A stretch of 64,000 nt of DNA from assembly GCF_001187905.1 (NCBI RefSeq), contig NZ_LGIS01000012.1:186001-250000 (forward strand), in the 5' to 3' direction. Positions 19,535 through 29,748 of this stretch are shown piece after piece. Below the pieces are notes generated by a model that did no database searches, was not told the origin of the DNA, and worked only from the letters and a program-made list of their open reading frames with translations. Both the position numbers and the translations under genes were made by a program. The first letter of the stretch is position 1. Every line of letters starts with the position of its first letter. The stretch is from Pantoea sp. RIT-PI-b. GTDB taxonomy: Bacteria; Pseudomonadota; Gammaproteobacteria; Enterobacterales; Enterobacteriaceae.

Positions 19535-21541
19535 ATGAGCTATCAGGTACTTGCGCGAAAATGGCGTCCCCAGGCTTTCGCTGACGTAGTCGGTCAGGAA
19601 CATGTGCTGACTGCGCTGGCCAACGGGTTGTCACTGGGACGAATCCATCATGCTTATCTCTTTTCCGGCACCCGCGGCGTAGGTAAAACCTCGATCGCGC
19701 GTCTGTTGGCGAAGGGACTTAACTGCGAAACCGGTATCACCTCGACGCCGTGCGGACAATGCGATAACTGCCGCGAAATCGAGCAGGGACGTTTTGTCGA
19801 TCTGATTGAGATCGATGCCGCATCCCGCACCAAAGTTGAAGACACGCGCGATCTGCTCGATAACGTGCAATATGCCCCGGCGCGTGGGCGCTTCAAGGTC
19901 TACCTGATCGATGAAGTGCACATGCTGTCGCGTCACAGCTTTAACGCGCTGCTGAAAACCCTTGAAGAGCCGCCATCACACGTTAAATTCCTGCTGGCGA
20001 CCACCGATCCGCAGAAGCTGCCGGTGACGATCCTGTCGCGTTGCCTGCAATTCCACCTCAAAGCGCTCGACGTTGAGCAAATCCAGCAACAGCTGGCGCA
20101 TGTGTTACAGCAAGAGCAAATCGCCGCCGAACCGCGCGCGCTGCATCTGCTGGCCCGCGCCGCTGACGGCAGTATGCGCGATGCACTCAGCCTGACCGAT
20201 CAGGCGATTGCGATGGGGCAGGGCAGCGTAACGCGCGATAGCGTGGCGCAAATGCTCGGCACGCTCGACGATGAACAGCCGCTGGCGCTGATTGAAGCGC
20301 TGGTGGACGGGCAGGGCGAGCAGGTGATGGCGCTGCTGAACCAGGCGGCCTCACGCGGGGTTGAGTGGGAAGCGCTGTTGGTAGAGATGCTGCGTTTACT
20401 GCACCGCATAGCGATGGTGCAGCTGTTGCCGAGTTCGCTCAGCGAGGACGATCTCAGTCAGGCCGATCGCCTGCGCGAGTTAGCGCGCGTGCTGCCTCCA
20501 GCGGACGTGCAGCTTTACTACCAAACGCTGTTGATGGGACGGAAAGATCTGCCGCTGGCACCGGATCGTCGCTTAGGCGTAGAAATGACGCTGCTGCGTG
20601 CCCTGGCATTCCATCCGCAGGCGGCAATTGCCGAGCCGGTAGCGCGTCCAACCTTGACGCCACAAGCCGCGCCACAAGCTGCGTCGCAGGTTGCGACGCC
20701 CGCAGCAGCGTCCGCGCCTGTCGCGTCTGCGCCGAAAGCGGCACCGGCTGCACAACCGCATATGGCGCCGCCGGATAATGAGGCGCCGCCGATGTCAGAT
20801 GATTATCCTGACCTGCAATCTGCGCCCGATCCGCTACCCGACTCCACCAGCCAGTTGTTACAGGCGCGAACGCAGCTGCTGCGTCAGGGAGCCGGCAAAG
20901 CAAAAAAGAGTGAGCCGGCAGCGCGTTCCGCGCGGCCGGCGAATCCGGCGCTGGAACGTCTCGCTAGCGTCACTGAACGCGTACAACAACGTGCGGCTGA
21001 ACCTGCGGTAAAAGCACCGGCTAAACCGGAAGCCTATCGCTGGAAAACCCAGCTGCCGGTTGAGGCGAAGCCTGAACCCGTGGCGACGCCAAAAGCCTTG
21101 CGTTCTGCACTTGAGCATGAGAAAACCCCTGAGCTGGCGCTACGTCTGGCGGAAGAGGCTCAGCAGCGCGATGCATGGGCGGCTGAGATTGCCGCGCTGA
21201 CGCTGCCGAAACTGGTGCAGCAGGTGGCGCTCAACGCGTGGAAAGAGGTGGCGGAAAATGGCATTACGCTGCATCTGCGCAGCAGCCAGCGCCATCTCAA
21301 TTCTGCTGCTGCTAAGCAGGCGCTCACGGAAGCGTTGAGTCAGTCTGCCGGTCAGCCGGTTGAATTGACTATTATTGAAGACGATAATCCTACGGTATTG
21401 ACGCCACTGGAGTGGCGTCAGGCCATTTACGAAGAGAAGCTGTCGCAAGCGCGGCAGTCGATCGAAAGCGATACCCACATTCAGACACTGCGTCGCTTCT
21501 TCGATGCCGATTTGGATGAAGAGAGTATTCGACCGGTGTGA
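19535..21541 (+). CDS. dnaX: DnaX, DNA polymerase III tau subunit (gamma by frameshift)
   Basis: 668 residues. The clamp-loader AAA+ ATPase occupies about residues 1-370: Walker [10 protein letters not shown], four-Cys zinc module CGQCDNC, DEVHML box, and sensor SRC. An Ala/Pro-rich linker (about 370-460) and the C-terminal tau domains that bind DnaB and the alpha subunit follow. A -1 frameshift at 20902-20908 makes the shorter gamma form. The linker is somewhat longer than in E. coli (643 residues). First gene of dnaX-ybaB-recR. Confidence 0.98.
   Translation: MSYQVLARKWRPQAFADVVGQEHVLTALANGLSLGRIHHAYLFSGTRGVGKTSIARLLAKGLNCETGITSTPCGQCDNCREIEQGRFVDLIEIDAASRTKVEDTRDLLDNVQYAPARGRFKVYLIDEVHMLSRHSFNALLKTLEEPPSHVKFLLATTDPQKLPVTILSRCLQFHLKALDVEQIQQQLAHVLQQEQIAAEPRALHLLARAADGSMRDALSLTDQAIAMGQGSVTRDSVAQMLGTLDDEQPLALIEALVDGQGEQVMALLNQAASRGVEWEALLVEMLRLLHRIAMVQLLPSSLSEDDLSQADRLRELARVLPPADVQLYYQTLLMGRKDLPLAPDRRLGVEMTLLRALAFHPQAAIAEPVARPTLTPQAAPQAASQVATPAAASAPVASAPKAAPAAQPHMAPPDNEAPPMSDDYPDLQSAPDPLPDSTSQLLQARTQLLRQGAGKAKKSEPAARSARPANPALERLASVTERVQQRAAEPAVKAPAKPEAYRWKTQLPVEAKPEPVATPKALRSALEHEKTPELALRLAEEAQQRDAWAAEIAALTLPKLVQQVALNAWKEVAENGITLHLRSSQRHLNSAAAKQALTEALSQSAGQPVELTIIEDDNPTVLTPLEWRQAIYEEKLSQARQSIESDTHIQTLRRFFDADLDEESIRPV
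20886..20940 (+). promoter_or_regulatory. Programmed -1 frameshift signal in dnaX
   Basis: All three known parts are present: an AGGGAG Shine-Dalgarno-like stimulator (20886-20891), 10 nt, the slippery A AAA AAG in frame (20902-20908), 5 nt, then a GC-rich hairpin (20914-20924 with 20930-20940, one mismatch). After the shift the ribosome reads GAG then TGA (20911-20913), giving a gamma subunit of 459 residues ending KKE, as in E. coli. Confidence 0.95.
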
Positions 21542-21591
21542 ACATGCTGCCGCGCGTTGATTGCGCGCAGCCCCAGCAGAGAGAGAAAACT

Positions 21592-21921
21592 ATGTTTGGT
21601 AAAGGCGGATTGGGCAACCTGATGAAACAGGCCCAGCAGATGCAAGACAAAATGGCCAAAGTTCAGGAAGAGATTGCCGCGATCGAAGTGACCGGTGAAT
21701 CAGGTGCTGGCTTAGTCAAAGTAACCATCAACGGTGCGCACAACTGCCGTCGTGTCGAAGTCGATCCAAGCTTGCTGGAAGATGACAAAGACATGCTGGA
21801 AGATTTGATTGCGGCGGCGTTCAACGATGCAGCGCGTCGCATCGACGAAACGCAGAAAGAGAAAATGGCTTCAGTTTCTAACGGTATGCAGCTGCCACCT
21901 GGCTTCAAGATGCCGTTCTAA
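21592..21921 (+). CDS. ybaB: YbaB/EbfC nucleoid-associated protein
   Basis: 109 residues, [21 protein letters not shown], the standard length. The dimeric DNA-binding protein acts in the nucleoid and is genetically linked to recR and DNA repair. GAGAGA precedes the ATG at 21592; the frame opens 18 codons earlier at the dnaX stop. Its stop overlaps the recR start (TAATG). Confidence 0.96.
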   Translation: MFGKGGLGNLMKQAQQMQDKMAKVQEEIAAIEVTGESGAGLVKVTINGAHNCRRVEVDPSLLEDDKDMLEDLIAAAFNDAARRIDETQKEKMASVSNGMQLPPGFKMPF

Positions 21922-22526
21922 TGCAAACCAGTCCACTGCTTGAATCTTTGATGGAGTCGTTGCGCTGCCTGCCGGGCGTTGGCCCGAAGTCGGCGCAGCG
22001 CATGGCTTTTCAGCTGTTGCAACGCGATCGTAGCGGTGGCATGCGTCTGGCGCAGGCTCTGACCCGCGCCATGTCGGAAATCGGCCACTGCGCTGATTGC
22101 CGTACCTTCACCGAGCAGGAGATCTGCACCATCTGCGCCAATCCACGCCGTCAACAAAACGGTCAGATTTGCGTGGTGGAGAGCCCGGCGGATATTCACG
22201 CCATTGAGCAGACCGGCCAGTTTGGCGGCCGCTACTTTGTGCTGATGGGCCACTTGTCACCGCTGGATGGCATTGGCCCGCAGGATATCGGCTTAGATCG
22301 GCTGGAGCAGCGTCTGGAGCGTGAAACCTTAACCGAAGTGATCCTCGCTACCAATCCCACGGTGGAAGGGGAAGCCACCGCCAACTACATCGCCGAGCTG
22401 TGCGGACAATATGGCGTTGATGCCAGCCGCATTGCGCACGGTGTGCCGGTTGGCGGCGAGCTGGAAATGGTCGATGGCACCACGCTGTCGCACTCGCTCG
22501 CCGGACGCCACAAGATTAAATTCTAA
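21921..22526 (+). CDS. recR: RecR, recombination mediator
   Basis: 201 residues: helix-hairpin-helix near the N-terminus ([14 protein letters not shown]), a four-Cys zinc finger (CADC and CTICAN), a TOPRIM domain ([12 protein letters not shown]) and a Walker-like C-terminus. With RecF and RecO it loads RecA on SSB-coated gaps. Translation is coupled to ybaB by a 1-bp overlap. Confidence 0.97.
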   Translation: MQTSPLLESLMESLRCLPGVGPKSAQRMAFQLLQRDRSGGMRLAQALTRAMSEIGHCADCRTFTEQEICTICANPRRQQNGQICVVESPADIHAIEQTGQFGGRYFVLMGHLSPLDGIGPQDIGLDRLEQRLERETLTEVILATNPTVEGEATANYIAELCGQYGVDASRIAHGVPVGGELEMVDGTTLSHSLAGRHKIKF

Positions 22527-22532
22527 TCACTT

Positions 22533-22556
22533 GCCGATGTCTTCGCGGACATCGGC
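22533..22556 (+). terminator. Hairpin after recR, touching the htpG heat-shock promoter
   Basis: GCCGATGTC / GACATCGGC, a perfect 9-bp stem with a 6-nt loop, 7 nt after the recR stop. No T-run follows, so termination would be weak or Rho-assisted. Its last base is the first base of the sigma-32 -35 element. Confidence 0.6.
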
Positions 22557-22583
22557 TTGAAATCCTGCCCTTCATCCCCATTT
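22556..22583 (+). promoter_or_regulatory. Sigma-32 heat-shock promoter of htpG
   Basis: CTTGAAA (22556-22562), 13 bp, CCCCATTT (22576-22583): a full match to the sigma-32 consensus. It lies 43 bp upstream of the htpG start. Confidence 0.92.
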
Positions 22584-22625
22584 CTCTCTCAACGTATCAT
22601 CAACCCCGATTCAGTTGAGGTAGCA

Positions 22626-24500
22626 ATGACCATGAAAGGACAAGAGACGCGTGGCTTCCAGTCAGAGGTAAAACAACTTCTGCACCTGATGATCCATTCT
22701 CTCTATTCAAACAAAGAGATTTTCCTGCGCGAGCTGATTTCAAACGCCTCTGATGCCGCCGATAAGCTGCGCTTCCGCGCGCTGTCGACGCCAGATCTGT
22801 ATGAAGGCGACGGCGACCTGCGCGTGCGCATCTCGGTCAATCCGGAAAACCGCACCCTGACGCTCAGCGATAACGGCATCGGTATGCGTCGTGATGAGGT
22901 GATTGAGAACCTCGGCACCATCGCCAAATCCGGTACCAAATCTTTCCTCGAATCCATGGGTTCCGACCAGGCAAAAGATAGCCAGCTGATCGGCCAGTTT
23001 GGCGTCGGCTTCTATTCTGCCTTTATCGTGGCCGACAAAGTCACCGTGCGTACACGCGCGGCGGGTGCAAAAGCCGATGAAGCGGTGTTCTGGGAATCAG
23101 CCGGTGAAGGTGAGTACACGCTGGCGGAGATTGAGAAAGCCGATCGCGGTACCGAGATCACCCTGCACTTGCGCGAAGGCGAGGACGATTTCCTTGATGC
23201 ATGGCGCGTGCGTAACGTCATCAGTAAATATTCCGATCACATCGCGCTGCCGGTTGAGATCGAGACGAAAGATGAAGAGAGCGGCGAAAGCAGCTGGGAA
23301 AAGATCAACAAAGCGCAGGCGCTGTGGACGCGTAATAAGTCAGAGATCAGCGACGACGAATACAACGAGTTCTACAAACATATCGCCCATGATTTTAGCG
23401 ATCCGGCGATCTGGAGCCACAACCGCGTGGAGGGTAAGCAGGAGTATACCAGCCTGCTGTACATCCCGGCGCGCGCGCCGTTTGACATGTGGAATCGCGA
23501 CAGCAAGCACGGCCTGAAACTTTACGTGCAGCGCGTGTTTATCATGGACGACGCCGAGCAGTTCATGCCGAACTACCTGCGCTTTGTCCGTGGTCTGATA
23601 GATTCCAACGATCTGCCGCTCAATGTGTCACGTGAAATCCTGCAGGACAGCCGCGTTACCCAAAGCCTGCGCGCCGCGCTGACCAAGCGTAGCCTGCAGA
23701 TGCTGGAAAAATTGGCGAAAGACGACGCGGAAAAATATCAGCAGTTCTGGAAAGAGTTCGGTCTGGTGCTGAAAGAAGGTCCAGCCGAAGACAACGCCAA
23801 CCAGCAGACGATTGCTAAACTGCTGCGCTTTGCCACCAGCCAGAGCGAAGGCGCCGAGCAGACCATTTCGCTCGACGATTACCTGAGCCGCATGGTGGAA
23901 GGTCAGGATAAGATTTACTACATCACCGCCGACAGCTATGCCGCCGCGAAGAGCAGCCCGCATCTGGAACTGTTCCGCAAGAAAGGTATTGAGGTGCTGC
24001 TGCTCTCCGATCGTATCGACGAATGGATGATGAGCTACCTCACCGAATTCGACGGCAAAACCTTCCAGTCAGTCAGCAAAGCGGATGATTCGCTGAGCAA
24101 GCTGGCCGATGAAGAGACTGAAGAGCAGAAAGAAGCGGAAAAAGCGCTGGAGCCGTTTGTTGAGCGCGTGAAAACTCTGCTGGGCGAGCGCGTAAAAGAG
24201 GTGCGCCTGACGCATCGTCTCACCGACACGCCAGCAATCGTCACCACCGATGCTAACGAAATGACTACGCAGATGGCGAAGCTGTTTGCTGCGGCCGGTC
24301 AGGACGTGCCGGAGGTGAAGTACATCTTCGAGATCAATCCGGAGCATACGCTGGTGAAACGCGTGGCGGATACCCAGGACGAAACGCGCTTTGCCGAGTG
24401 GGTTGAGCTGCTGCTGGATCAGGCGTTGCTGGCCGAGCGCGGTACGCTCGACGATCCAAACCAGTTTATCCGTCGTATGAATCAGCTGCTGACGGCGTAA
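22626..24500 (+). CDS. htpG: HtpG, Hsp90 chaperone
   Basis: 624 residues, the E. coli length. The N-terminal GHKL ATPase domain has [20 protein letters not shown] and [11 protein letters not shown] motifs, followed by middle and C-terminal dimerisation domains. There is no MEEVD tail, as expected for bacteria. I chose the ATG at 22626, 5 nt after GAGG; an ATG two codons later is also possible. Heat-shock control is visible upstream. Confidence 0.97.
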   Translation: MTMKGQETRGFQSEVKQLLHLMIHSLYSNKEIFLRELISNASDAADKLRFRALSTPDLYEGDGDLRVRISVNPENRTLTLSDNGIGMRRDEVIENLGTIAKSGTKSFLESMGSDQAKDSQLIGQFGVGFYSAFIVADKVTVRTRAAGAKADEAVFWESAGEGEYTLAEIEKADRGTEITLHLREGEDDFLDAWRVRNVISKYSDHIALPVEIETKDEESGESSWEKINKAQALWTRNKSEISDDEYNEFYKHIAHDFSDPAIWSHNRVEGKQEYTSLLYIPARAPFDMWNRDSKHGLKLYVQRVFIMDDAEQFMPNYLRFVRGLIDSNDLPLNVSREILQDSRVTQSLRAALTKRSLQMLEKLAKDDAEKYQQFWKEFGLVLKEGPAEDNANQQTIAKLLRFATSQSEGAEQTISLDDYLSRMVEGQDKIYYITADSYAAAKSSPHLELFRKKGIEVLLLSDRIDEWMMSYLTEFDGKTFQSVSKADDSLSKLADEETEEQKEAEKALEPFVERVKTLLGERVKEVRLTHRLTDTPAIVTTDANEMTTQMAKLFAAAGQDVPEVKYIFEINPEHTLVKRVADTQDETRFAEWVELLLDQALLAERGTLDDPNQFIRRMNQLLTA

Positions 24501-24517
24501 TCGCACCAAACTCGTAA

Positions 24518-24543
24518 GGTCGCCATTCCTGGCGACCTTTTTT
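24518..24543 (+). terminator. Terminator of htpG, built on a GTAG-type palindrome
   Basis: GGTCGCC-ATTCCT-GGCGACC followed by six T. The stem has the same arms as the dispersed palindromes at 29.7, 47.5, 50.7 and 53.3 kb, here preceded by GTAA instead of GTAG, so a repeat copy may have become the terminator. Confidence 0.85.
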
Positions 24544-25411
24544 ATATCTGCGCCTGATCGCGTAACCAATCGCGAAACAGCGTAATCTCCGCATCGTGCT
24601 GGCGTGAAATCTTGGTCATCATCAGGGTGGCGCGATCGACGCGCACAAAGCCCAACGGCGCAATCAAGGTGCCGTCACTCAACTCCTTACGCACCAACAG
24701 ACGTGGTGCCATGATCACGCCTAAGCCATTTTTTGCCGCCTGAATCCCCAACGTCAAATTATCGAAGTGCTTGCCGATCCAGAAATTGCCGCGCGCGCCG
24801 CTGGTTTTCGCCCATTCAGCCCAGGCATGCAGACGCGTATCGGCGTGCAGCAGCGGCAGCGAGGCGAGATCCTGTTCACTTTGAAAACGCGCCGCAAACA
24901 GCGGAGCGCACAGCGGGCCGATATAATCATCGCTAATCAAGGTGGCATCAATATCGTCATCGGGTGATTGCTCAGCGCTGAGGATCAGCACATCGGTGTG
25001 CTCACTGCGCAGCTGGTCAATCTCCACCAGCGGCTGAAACTGCACTTCAATATCGGGATAGCGCTGATAGAAGCTGGCGATGCGTGGAATGAGCCATTGC
25101 GCCAGAAAGCTGGGCGCGCAGGAGACGCTGAGGTGATGACGCATGCCGGTGCGGATGCTTTCGCAGGTGGTAGAGAGTTCGCTGAACGCTTTCTGACAAC
25201 TCACCAGCAAACGCTCACCGTGTGAGGTTAATTTGACGCGTCCGCTGGCCCGCACAAACAGCGGCTTGCCCATCCAGCTTTCCAGTTGCCGCACCTGATG
25301 GCTGATGGCGCTGTGGGTGACATGTAGACGTTCGGCCGCCACGCTAAAACTGCTATACAGTGCCGCCTGGTGGAAATATTGCAGAGCACGTAATGATGGA
25401 AGCGCGGTCAT
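24542..25411 (-). CDS. LysR-family transcriptional regulator (GcvA-like)
   Basis: 289 residues. The N-terminal winged helix-turn-helix is SFSVAAERLHVTHSAISHQVRQLESWMGKPLF, followed by a substrate-binding domain (about 90-289). The N-terminus and the LHVTHSAIS element resemble the GcvA/TrpI group. The target is unknown, but a divergent unknown gene starts 188 bp away, the usual arrangement for LysR control. It is not in this place in E. coli. Confidence 0.88.
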   Translation of the reverse strand: MTALPSLRALQYFHQAALYSSFSVAAERLHVTHSAISHQVRQLESWMGKPLFVRASGRVKLTSHGERLLVSCQKAFSELSTTCESIRTGMRHHLSVSCAPSFLAQWLIPRIASFYQRYPDIEVQFQPLVEIDQLRSEHTDVLILSAEQSPDDDIDATLISDDYIGPLCAPLFAARFQSEQDLASLPLLHADTRLHAWAEWAKTSGARGNFWIGKHFDNLTLGIQAAKNGLGVIMAPRLLVRKELSDGTLIAPLGFVRVDRATLMMTKISRQHDAEITLFRDWLRDQAQI

Positions 25412-25599
25412 ACTCGTCCCTTGTGTAAAAACCTAACAGGGATTGTCAGTTTATATCATTTTAATGTCCAGCCGCATTGGCCTAACCTTTCACCCAGATT
25501 ATGGCGGGTTGACGGCTGAGCTTCTCTGTGTTTTACGCCGAAATCACCGCCACGCTTCACTTCCCGCACACAGCACAATAACCAGAGAAATGTCACGCG

Positions 25600-26430
25600 A
25601 TGGCTCCACAACTTGCTACTGCCAGGGCGGCGGCGGCGCGCGATAAGCTTCGCGGCTTGCTGTCTCGTCATTACCGGCTTGAAAACTACGATATCTTCTT
25701 CGCCCCCTCTTTGCATATTGCACGGGTGCTGCTTTCCCAACTCTTTCTTCGTCAGGAGCAGGCGCGTAATCAAACCCGCTATGCCTCGCAATATCCGGTC
25801 AGTGAACTCAGCGTGTTGCCCACCTTGCCGATGATGGCGGGCAATATTGCGCTGGTGGAGCACGTTGATATGCAGCAGGGCCGGGTACGCGCACTGAGCG
25901 AATGTCAAAGCCAGGGCGTTACCGATGCGTCGGAGTCGTTTGCTACGCAGCTGCATAAGCGCTTAATTAGCGATGCGCGGCTGTTTGTTGCGCGCCTCGA
26001 CAGGCATGCTGCGCTTTGTGGTGACCTGGTGATGATCGCGCTGCGCACCGCAGATTTCAGTACGCTGGTACGCAGCGAGCTGCGGCTGTTTGAGCAGGGA
26101 TTAGCGCTAGGCGTGGCGCCGGAACAGGCACTTGAATTAATGGATGATAGCGAGTGGCGGCCCTTCAACATTGCTATGGTGGAGAATATCGCGCTCGACT
26201 CGCCCTTTATATTGCACTCTATTCAGCAACCGGGTTTACCCTTTGCGCTTTTTCCGCTGCCGAGCGGTCTCAATGCTCATGCATTACCGCAGGATATTCA
26301 GGTTCTGCCACAGCAGGGTCGTTTGCGGCTGCGGGCCAATGTGCGCGGCGGCGTAAACAAACATCTCAACGTCACGCCGACCTTAAAAAAGCGCCTGAAG
26401 GACGTGCTGATGCTTAGCCGTAATTCTTAA
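25600..26430 (+). CDS. Protein of unknown function, divergent from a LysR gene
   Basis: 276 residues, soluble, no signal peptide. It resembles a family I recall as DUF6024, but that is uncertain. Notable segments are LENYDIFFAPSLHIARVLL, PTLPMMAGNIALVEHVDM and a basic end (NVRGGVNKHLN, LKKRLKDVLML). No catalytic motif was recognised. The ATG at 25600 has no good ribosome site; a short out-of-frame ATG at 25590 overlaps it. It is inserted between htpG and adk, which are adjacent in E. coli. Confidence 0.7.
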   Translation: MAPQLATARAAAARDKLRGLLSRHYRLENYDIFFAPSLHIARVLLSQLFLRQEQARNQTRYASQYPVSELSVLPTLPMMAGNIALVEHVDMQQGRVRALSECQSQGVTDASESFATQLHKRLISDARLFVARLDRHAALCGDLVMIALRTADFSTLVRSELRLFEQGLALGVAPEQALELMDDSEWRPFNIAMVENIALDSPFILHSIQQPGLPFALFPLPSGLNAHALPQDIQVLPQQGRLRLRANVRGGVNKHLNVTPTLKKRLKDVLMLSRNS

Positions 26431-26524
26431 AAACAGGCACTCTGCTGGTATTCGCTGACAAAGCAGGTCAAAGTAGACCTTTCATGGCAAGCACGCCCGT
26501 TTCCTTGTGGTGCGCGGGTCATAA

Positions 26525-27226
<702 letters not shown>

Positions 27227-27235
27227 AGCGTTCTG

Positions 27236-27257
27236 GGGCCGGTTGTCCGGCCCTTTT
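27236..27257 (+). terminator. Terminator of adk
   Basis: GGGCCGG-TTGT-CCGGCCC followed by four T, 10 bp after the stop codon. Confidence 0.8.
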
Positions 27258-27347
27258 GCAGCAATTGCTTTCCCCTCCCACGATTTCCGCTACAATTTCC
27301 CCCTGATTTTGCATTTGACCCATTCGTTTCGACATCAAGGAAATACA

Positions 27348-28307
27348 ATGAGGCAAGAAAAGCCCGGGGTTTTGCTGGTTAATTTAGGCACGCCAGACGC
27401 ACCCACCACACCTGCGGTTAAGCGCTATCTGAAACAGTTCCTCGGCGATCCACGTGTGGTCGATACGCCACGCTTATTGTGGTGGCCGATTCTCAATTTC
27501 ATCATTGTGCCATTCCGATCGCCGCGCGTTTCGAAACTCTATGCCTCGGTGTGGATGGAGGAAGGCTCGCCGCTGATGGTGTTCAGCAAACGTCAGCGTG
27601 AAGCCTTAGCGCAGCGTTTAGATATGCCGGTTGAACTTGGCATGAGCTACGGCCAGCCCAGCCTGGATAGCGCCCTGCAGCGTCTGCTGGCGCAGGGCGT
27701 CAATAAACTCATCGTGCTGCCGCTCTATCCACAGTTCTCCTGTTCGACGGTTGCGGCGGTGTGGGATGGATTAGCCACCAGTTTCAAACCGCTGCGTTCA
27801 CTGCCGGAAGTGGCGTTTATTCGCGATTATGCGGAACATCCGGCCTACATCGCCGCGTTGAAAGCCTCGGTAGAGCGCTCCTTCGCGCAGCATGGCGAAC
27901 CGGATCTGCTGGTGCTGTCGTATCACGGCATTCCGCAGCGTTTCGCCAATGAAGGCGATGATTATCCGCAGCGCTGCAAAGACACCACTGCTGCGCTGGC
28001 TGCGGCCTTAGGCATTGCACCGCATAAGATCATGATGACCTTCCAGTCGCGCTTTGGCCGCGAGCCGTGGTTGACGCCGTATACCGACGAAACCATGAAG
28101 AGTTTGCCGGCGAAAGGCATCAAGCACGTGCAGGTGATGAGTCCAGGCTTTGCCGCAGATTGCCTCGAAACGCTGGAGGAGATTAGCGGGGAGAACTGCG
28201 AGATCTTCCTGCATGCCGGCGGCGAAAAGTTTGAGTATATTCCGGCGCTCAACGACGATGCTGAGCACATTGAAATGATGGTGCAGCTGGTCAACGCGCG
28301 CCGTTAA
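27348..28307 (+). CDS. hemH: HemH, ferrochelatase
   Basis: 319 residues. It inserts Fe2+ into protoporphyrin IX in the last step of haem synthesis. The N-terminus is [15 protein letters not shown]; catalytic His lies in [11 protein letters not shown] and Glu in DCLETLEEI. The start at 27348 gives [10 protein letters not shown] with AAGGAAA upstream; the frame opens 35 codons earlier inside the adk terminator. The aes gene that follows in E. coli is missing; gsk comes next. Confidence 0.96.
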   Translation: MRQEKPGVLLVNLGTPDAPTTPAVKRYLKQFLGDPRVVDTPRLLWWPILNFIIVPFRSPRVSKLYASVWMEEGSPLMVFSKRQREALAQRLDMPVELGMSYGQPSLDSALQRLLAQGVNKLIVLPLYPQFSCSTVAAVWDGLATSFKPLRSLPEVAFIRDYAEHPAYIAALKASVERSFAQHGEPDLLVLSYHGIPQRFANEGDDYPQRCKDTTAALAAALGIAPHKIMMTFQSRFGREPWLTPYTDETMKSLPAKGIKHVQVMSPGFAADCLETLEEISGENCEIFLHAGGEKFEYIPALNDDAEHIEMMVQLVNARR

Positions 28308-28365
28308 GGGTGTGGCAGAGAGTGTGATATCATTCTCTGCCTGATTTTCCCTGACGGCACTCTCG

Positions 28366-29667
28366 ATGAAATTTCCCGGCAAACGCAAATCCAAACACTA
28401 TTTCCCCGTCAACGCGCGCGATCCGCTGCTGCAAGCTACGCAGCAAGAGCAGGAAGAGGGCAGTTGGGTGGTGGGTATCGACCAGACGCTGGTGGATATC
28501 GAAGCCAAAGTCGACGATGACTTTTTGCAACGTTACGGTCTCAGTGCCGGTCACTCGCTAGTGATCGACGATGCCACCGCTGAGGCGCTCTACAACGAAC
28601 TGATGCGTGAAGAGCTCATCAGCCACCAGTTTGCCGGCGGCACCATCGGCAATACCTTACACAACTACTCCGTTCTCGCCGATGATCGCTCTGTACTGCT
28701 GGGCGTAATGTGTAACAACATCCAGATCGGCGGCTATGCCTATCGCTATCTGTGCAATACCTCCAGCCGCATGGATCTCAACTTCCTGCAGGGCGTTGAT
28801 GGCGCCATTGGCCGCTGCTTCACGCTGATTGGCGAGCAGGGCGAACGCACCTTCGCCATCAGCCCTGGTTTAATGAATCAGCTGCATGCTAACAACATCC
28901 CGGAAGAGGTGATTGCGGGGGCGTCGGCGCTGGTGTTGACCTCTTATCTGGTGCGCTGCCAGCCGGGCGAACCGATGCCGGAAGCGACCTTGCGCGCCAT
29001 CGAATATGCGAAGAAACACAATGTGCCGGTGGTGCTGACGCTCGGTACTAAATATGTGATTCAGGATAACCCGCAGTTCTGGCGCGATTTCCTGCGCGAT
29101 CACGTCTCGATCGTCGCGATGAATGAAGAAGAGGCTTTCGCGCTGACCGGTGAGCAAGACCCGTTGCTGGCATCGAACATGGCGCTGGATTGGGTGGATT
29201 TAGTGCTGTGCACCGCTGGGCCGACCGGTTTGTACATGGCCGGATTCACCGAAGACGAGTTCAAACGCAAAACCAATCATCCGCTGCTGCCAGGCGCGCT
29301 GGCCGAATTCAACCAGTATGAATTTAGTCGCGCAATGCGCCATAAAGATTGTCAGCAGCCGCTGCGCATCTTCTCGCATATCGCGCCGTATATGGGCGGG
29401 CCGGAGAAGATCATGAATACCAACGGCGCGGGCGATGGCGCACTGGCAGCGCTGCTGCATGACATCACCGCCAACAACTTCCATCGCCAGAAGGTGCCTA
29501 ACTCCAGCAAACATGGCCGTGAGTACCTGACGTATTCGTCGCTGGCACAAGTGTGTAAATATGCGAACCGGGTGAGTTATCAGGTGTTGAACCAGCATTC
29601 ACCGCGTCTGACGCGCGGTCTGCCAGAGCGGGAAGACAGTTTAGAAGAGTCGTATTGGGATCGTTGA
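28366..29667 (+). CDS. gsk: Gsk, inosine-guanosine kinase
   Basis: 433 residues, PfkB-type ribokinase fold (NGAGDGALAALLHD near the C-terminus is the anion-hole/catalytic Asp motif). It phosphorylates guanosine and inosine in purine salvage. The N-terminus MKFPGKRKSKHYFPVNARDP is characteristic. Two adjacent palindromes follow the stop. Confidence 0.96.
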   Translation: MKFPGKRKSKHYFPVNARDPLLQATQQEQEEGSWVVGIDQTLVDIEAKVDDDFLQRYGLSAGHSLVIDDATAEALYNELMREELISHQFAGGTIGNTLHNYSVLADDRSVLLGVMCNNIQIGGYAYRYLCNTSSRMDLNFLQGVDGAIGRCFTLIGEQGERTFAISPGLMNQLHANNIPEEVIAGASALVLTSYLVRCQPGEPMPEATLRAIEYAKKHNVPVVLTLGTKYVIQDNPQFWRDFLRDHVSIVAMNEEEAFALTGEQDPLLASNMALDWVDLVLCTAGPTGLYMAGFTEDEFKRKTNHPLLPGALAEFNQYEFSRAMRHKDCQQPLRIFSHIAPYMGGPEKIMNTNGAGDGALAALLHDITANNFHRQKVPNSSKHGREYLTYSSLAQVCKYANRVSYQVLNQHSPRLTRGLPEREDSLEESYWDR

Positions 29668-29677
29668 TGGTGGCATC

Positions 29678-29728
29678 GGTGCGCATTAATGCGCACCTGA
29701 CGCCGTAGGGTCGCCATTTATGGCGACC
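29678..29728. repeat. Composite palindromic repeat (two hairpins) between gsk and ybaL
   Basis: A perfect 20-bp palindrome, GGTGCGCATTAATGCGCACC (29678-29697), is followed by GTAG plus GGTCGCCATTTATGGCGACC (29705-29728). The same two-part unit, slightly diverged, is found after ushA. The genes on both sides converge on it, so it may also stop transcription. Confidence 0.85.
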
Positions 29729-29748
29729 TGGCCTGAGACCGCACAAAT

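Noticed and set aside
20365-20903. Long alternative frames inside dnaX
   Set aside because: They follow from the Ala/Pro-rich, GC-rich linker; codon pattern fits only dnaX.
29678-29697. Plain intrinsic terminator for gsk
   Set aside because: The palindrome has no T-run and belongs to a repeated two-part unit.
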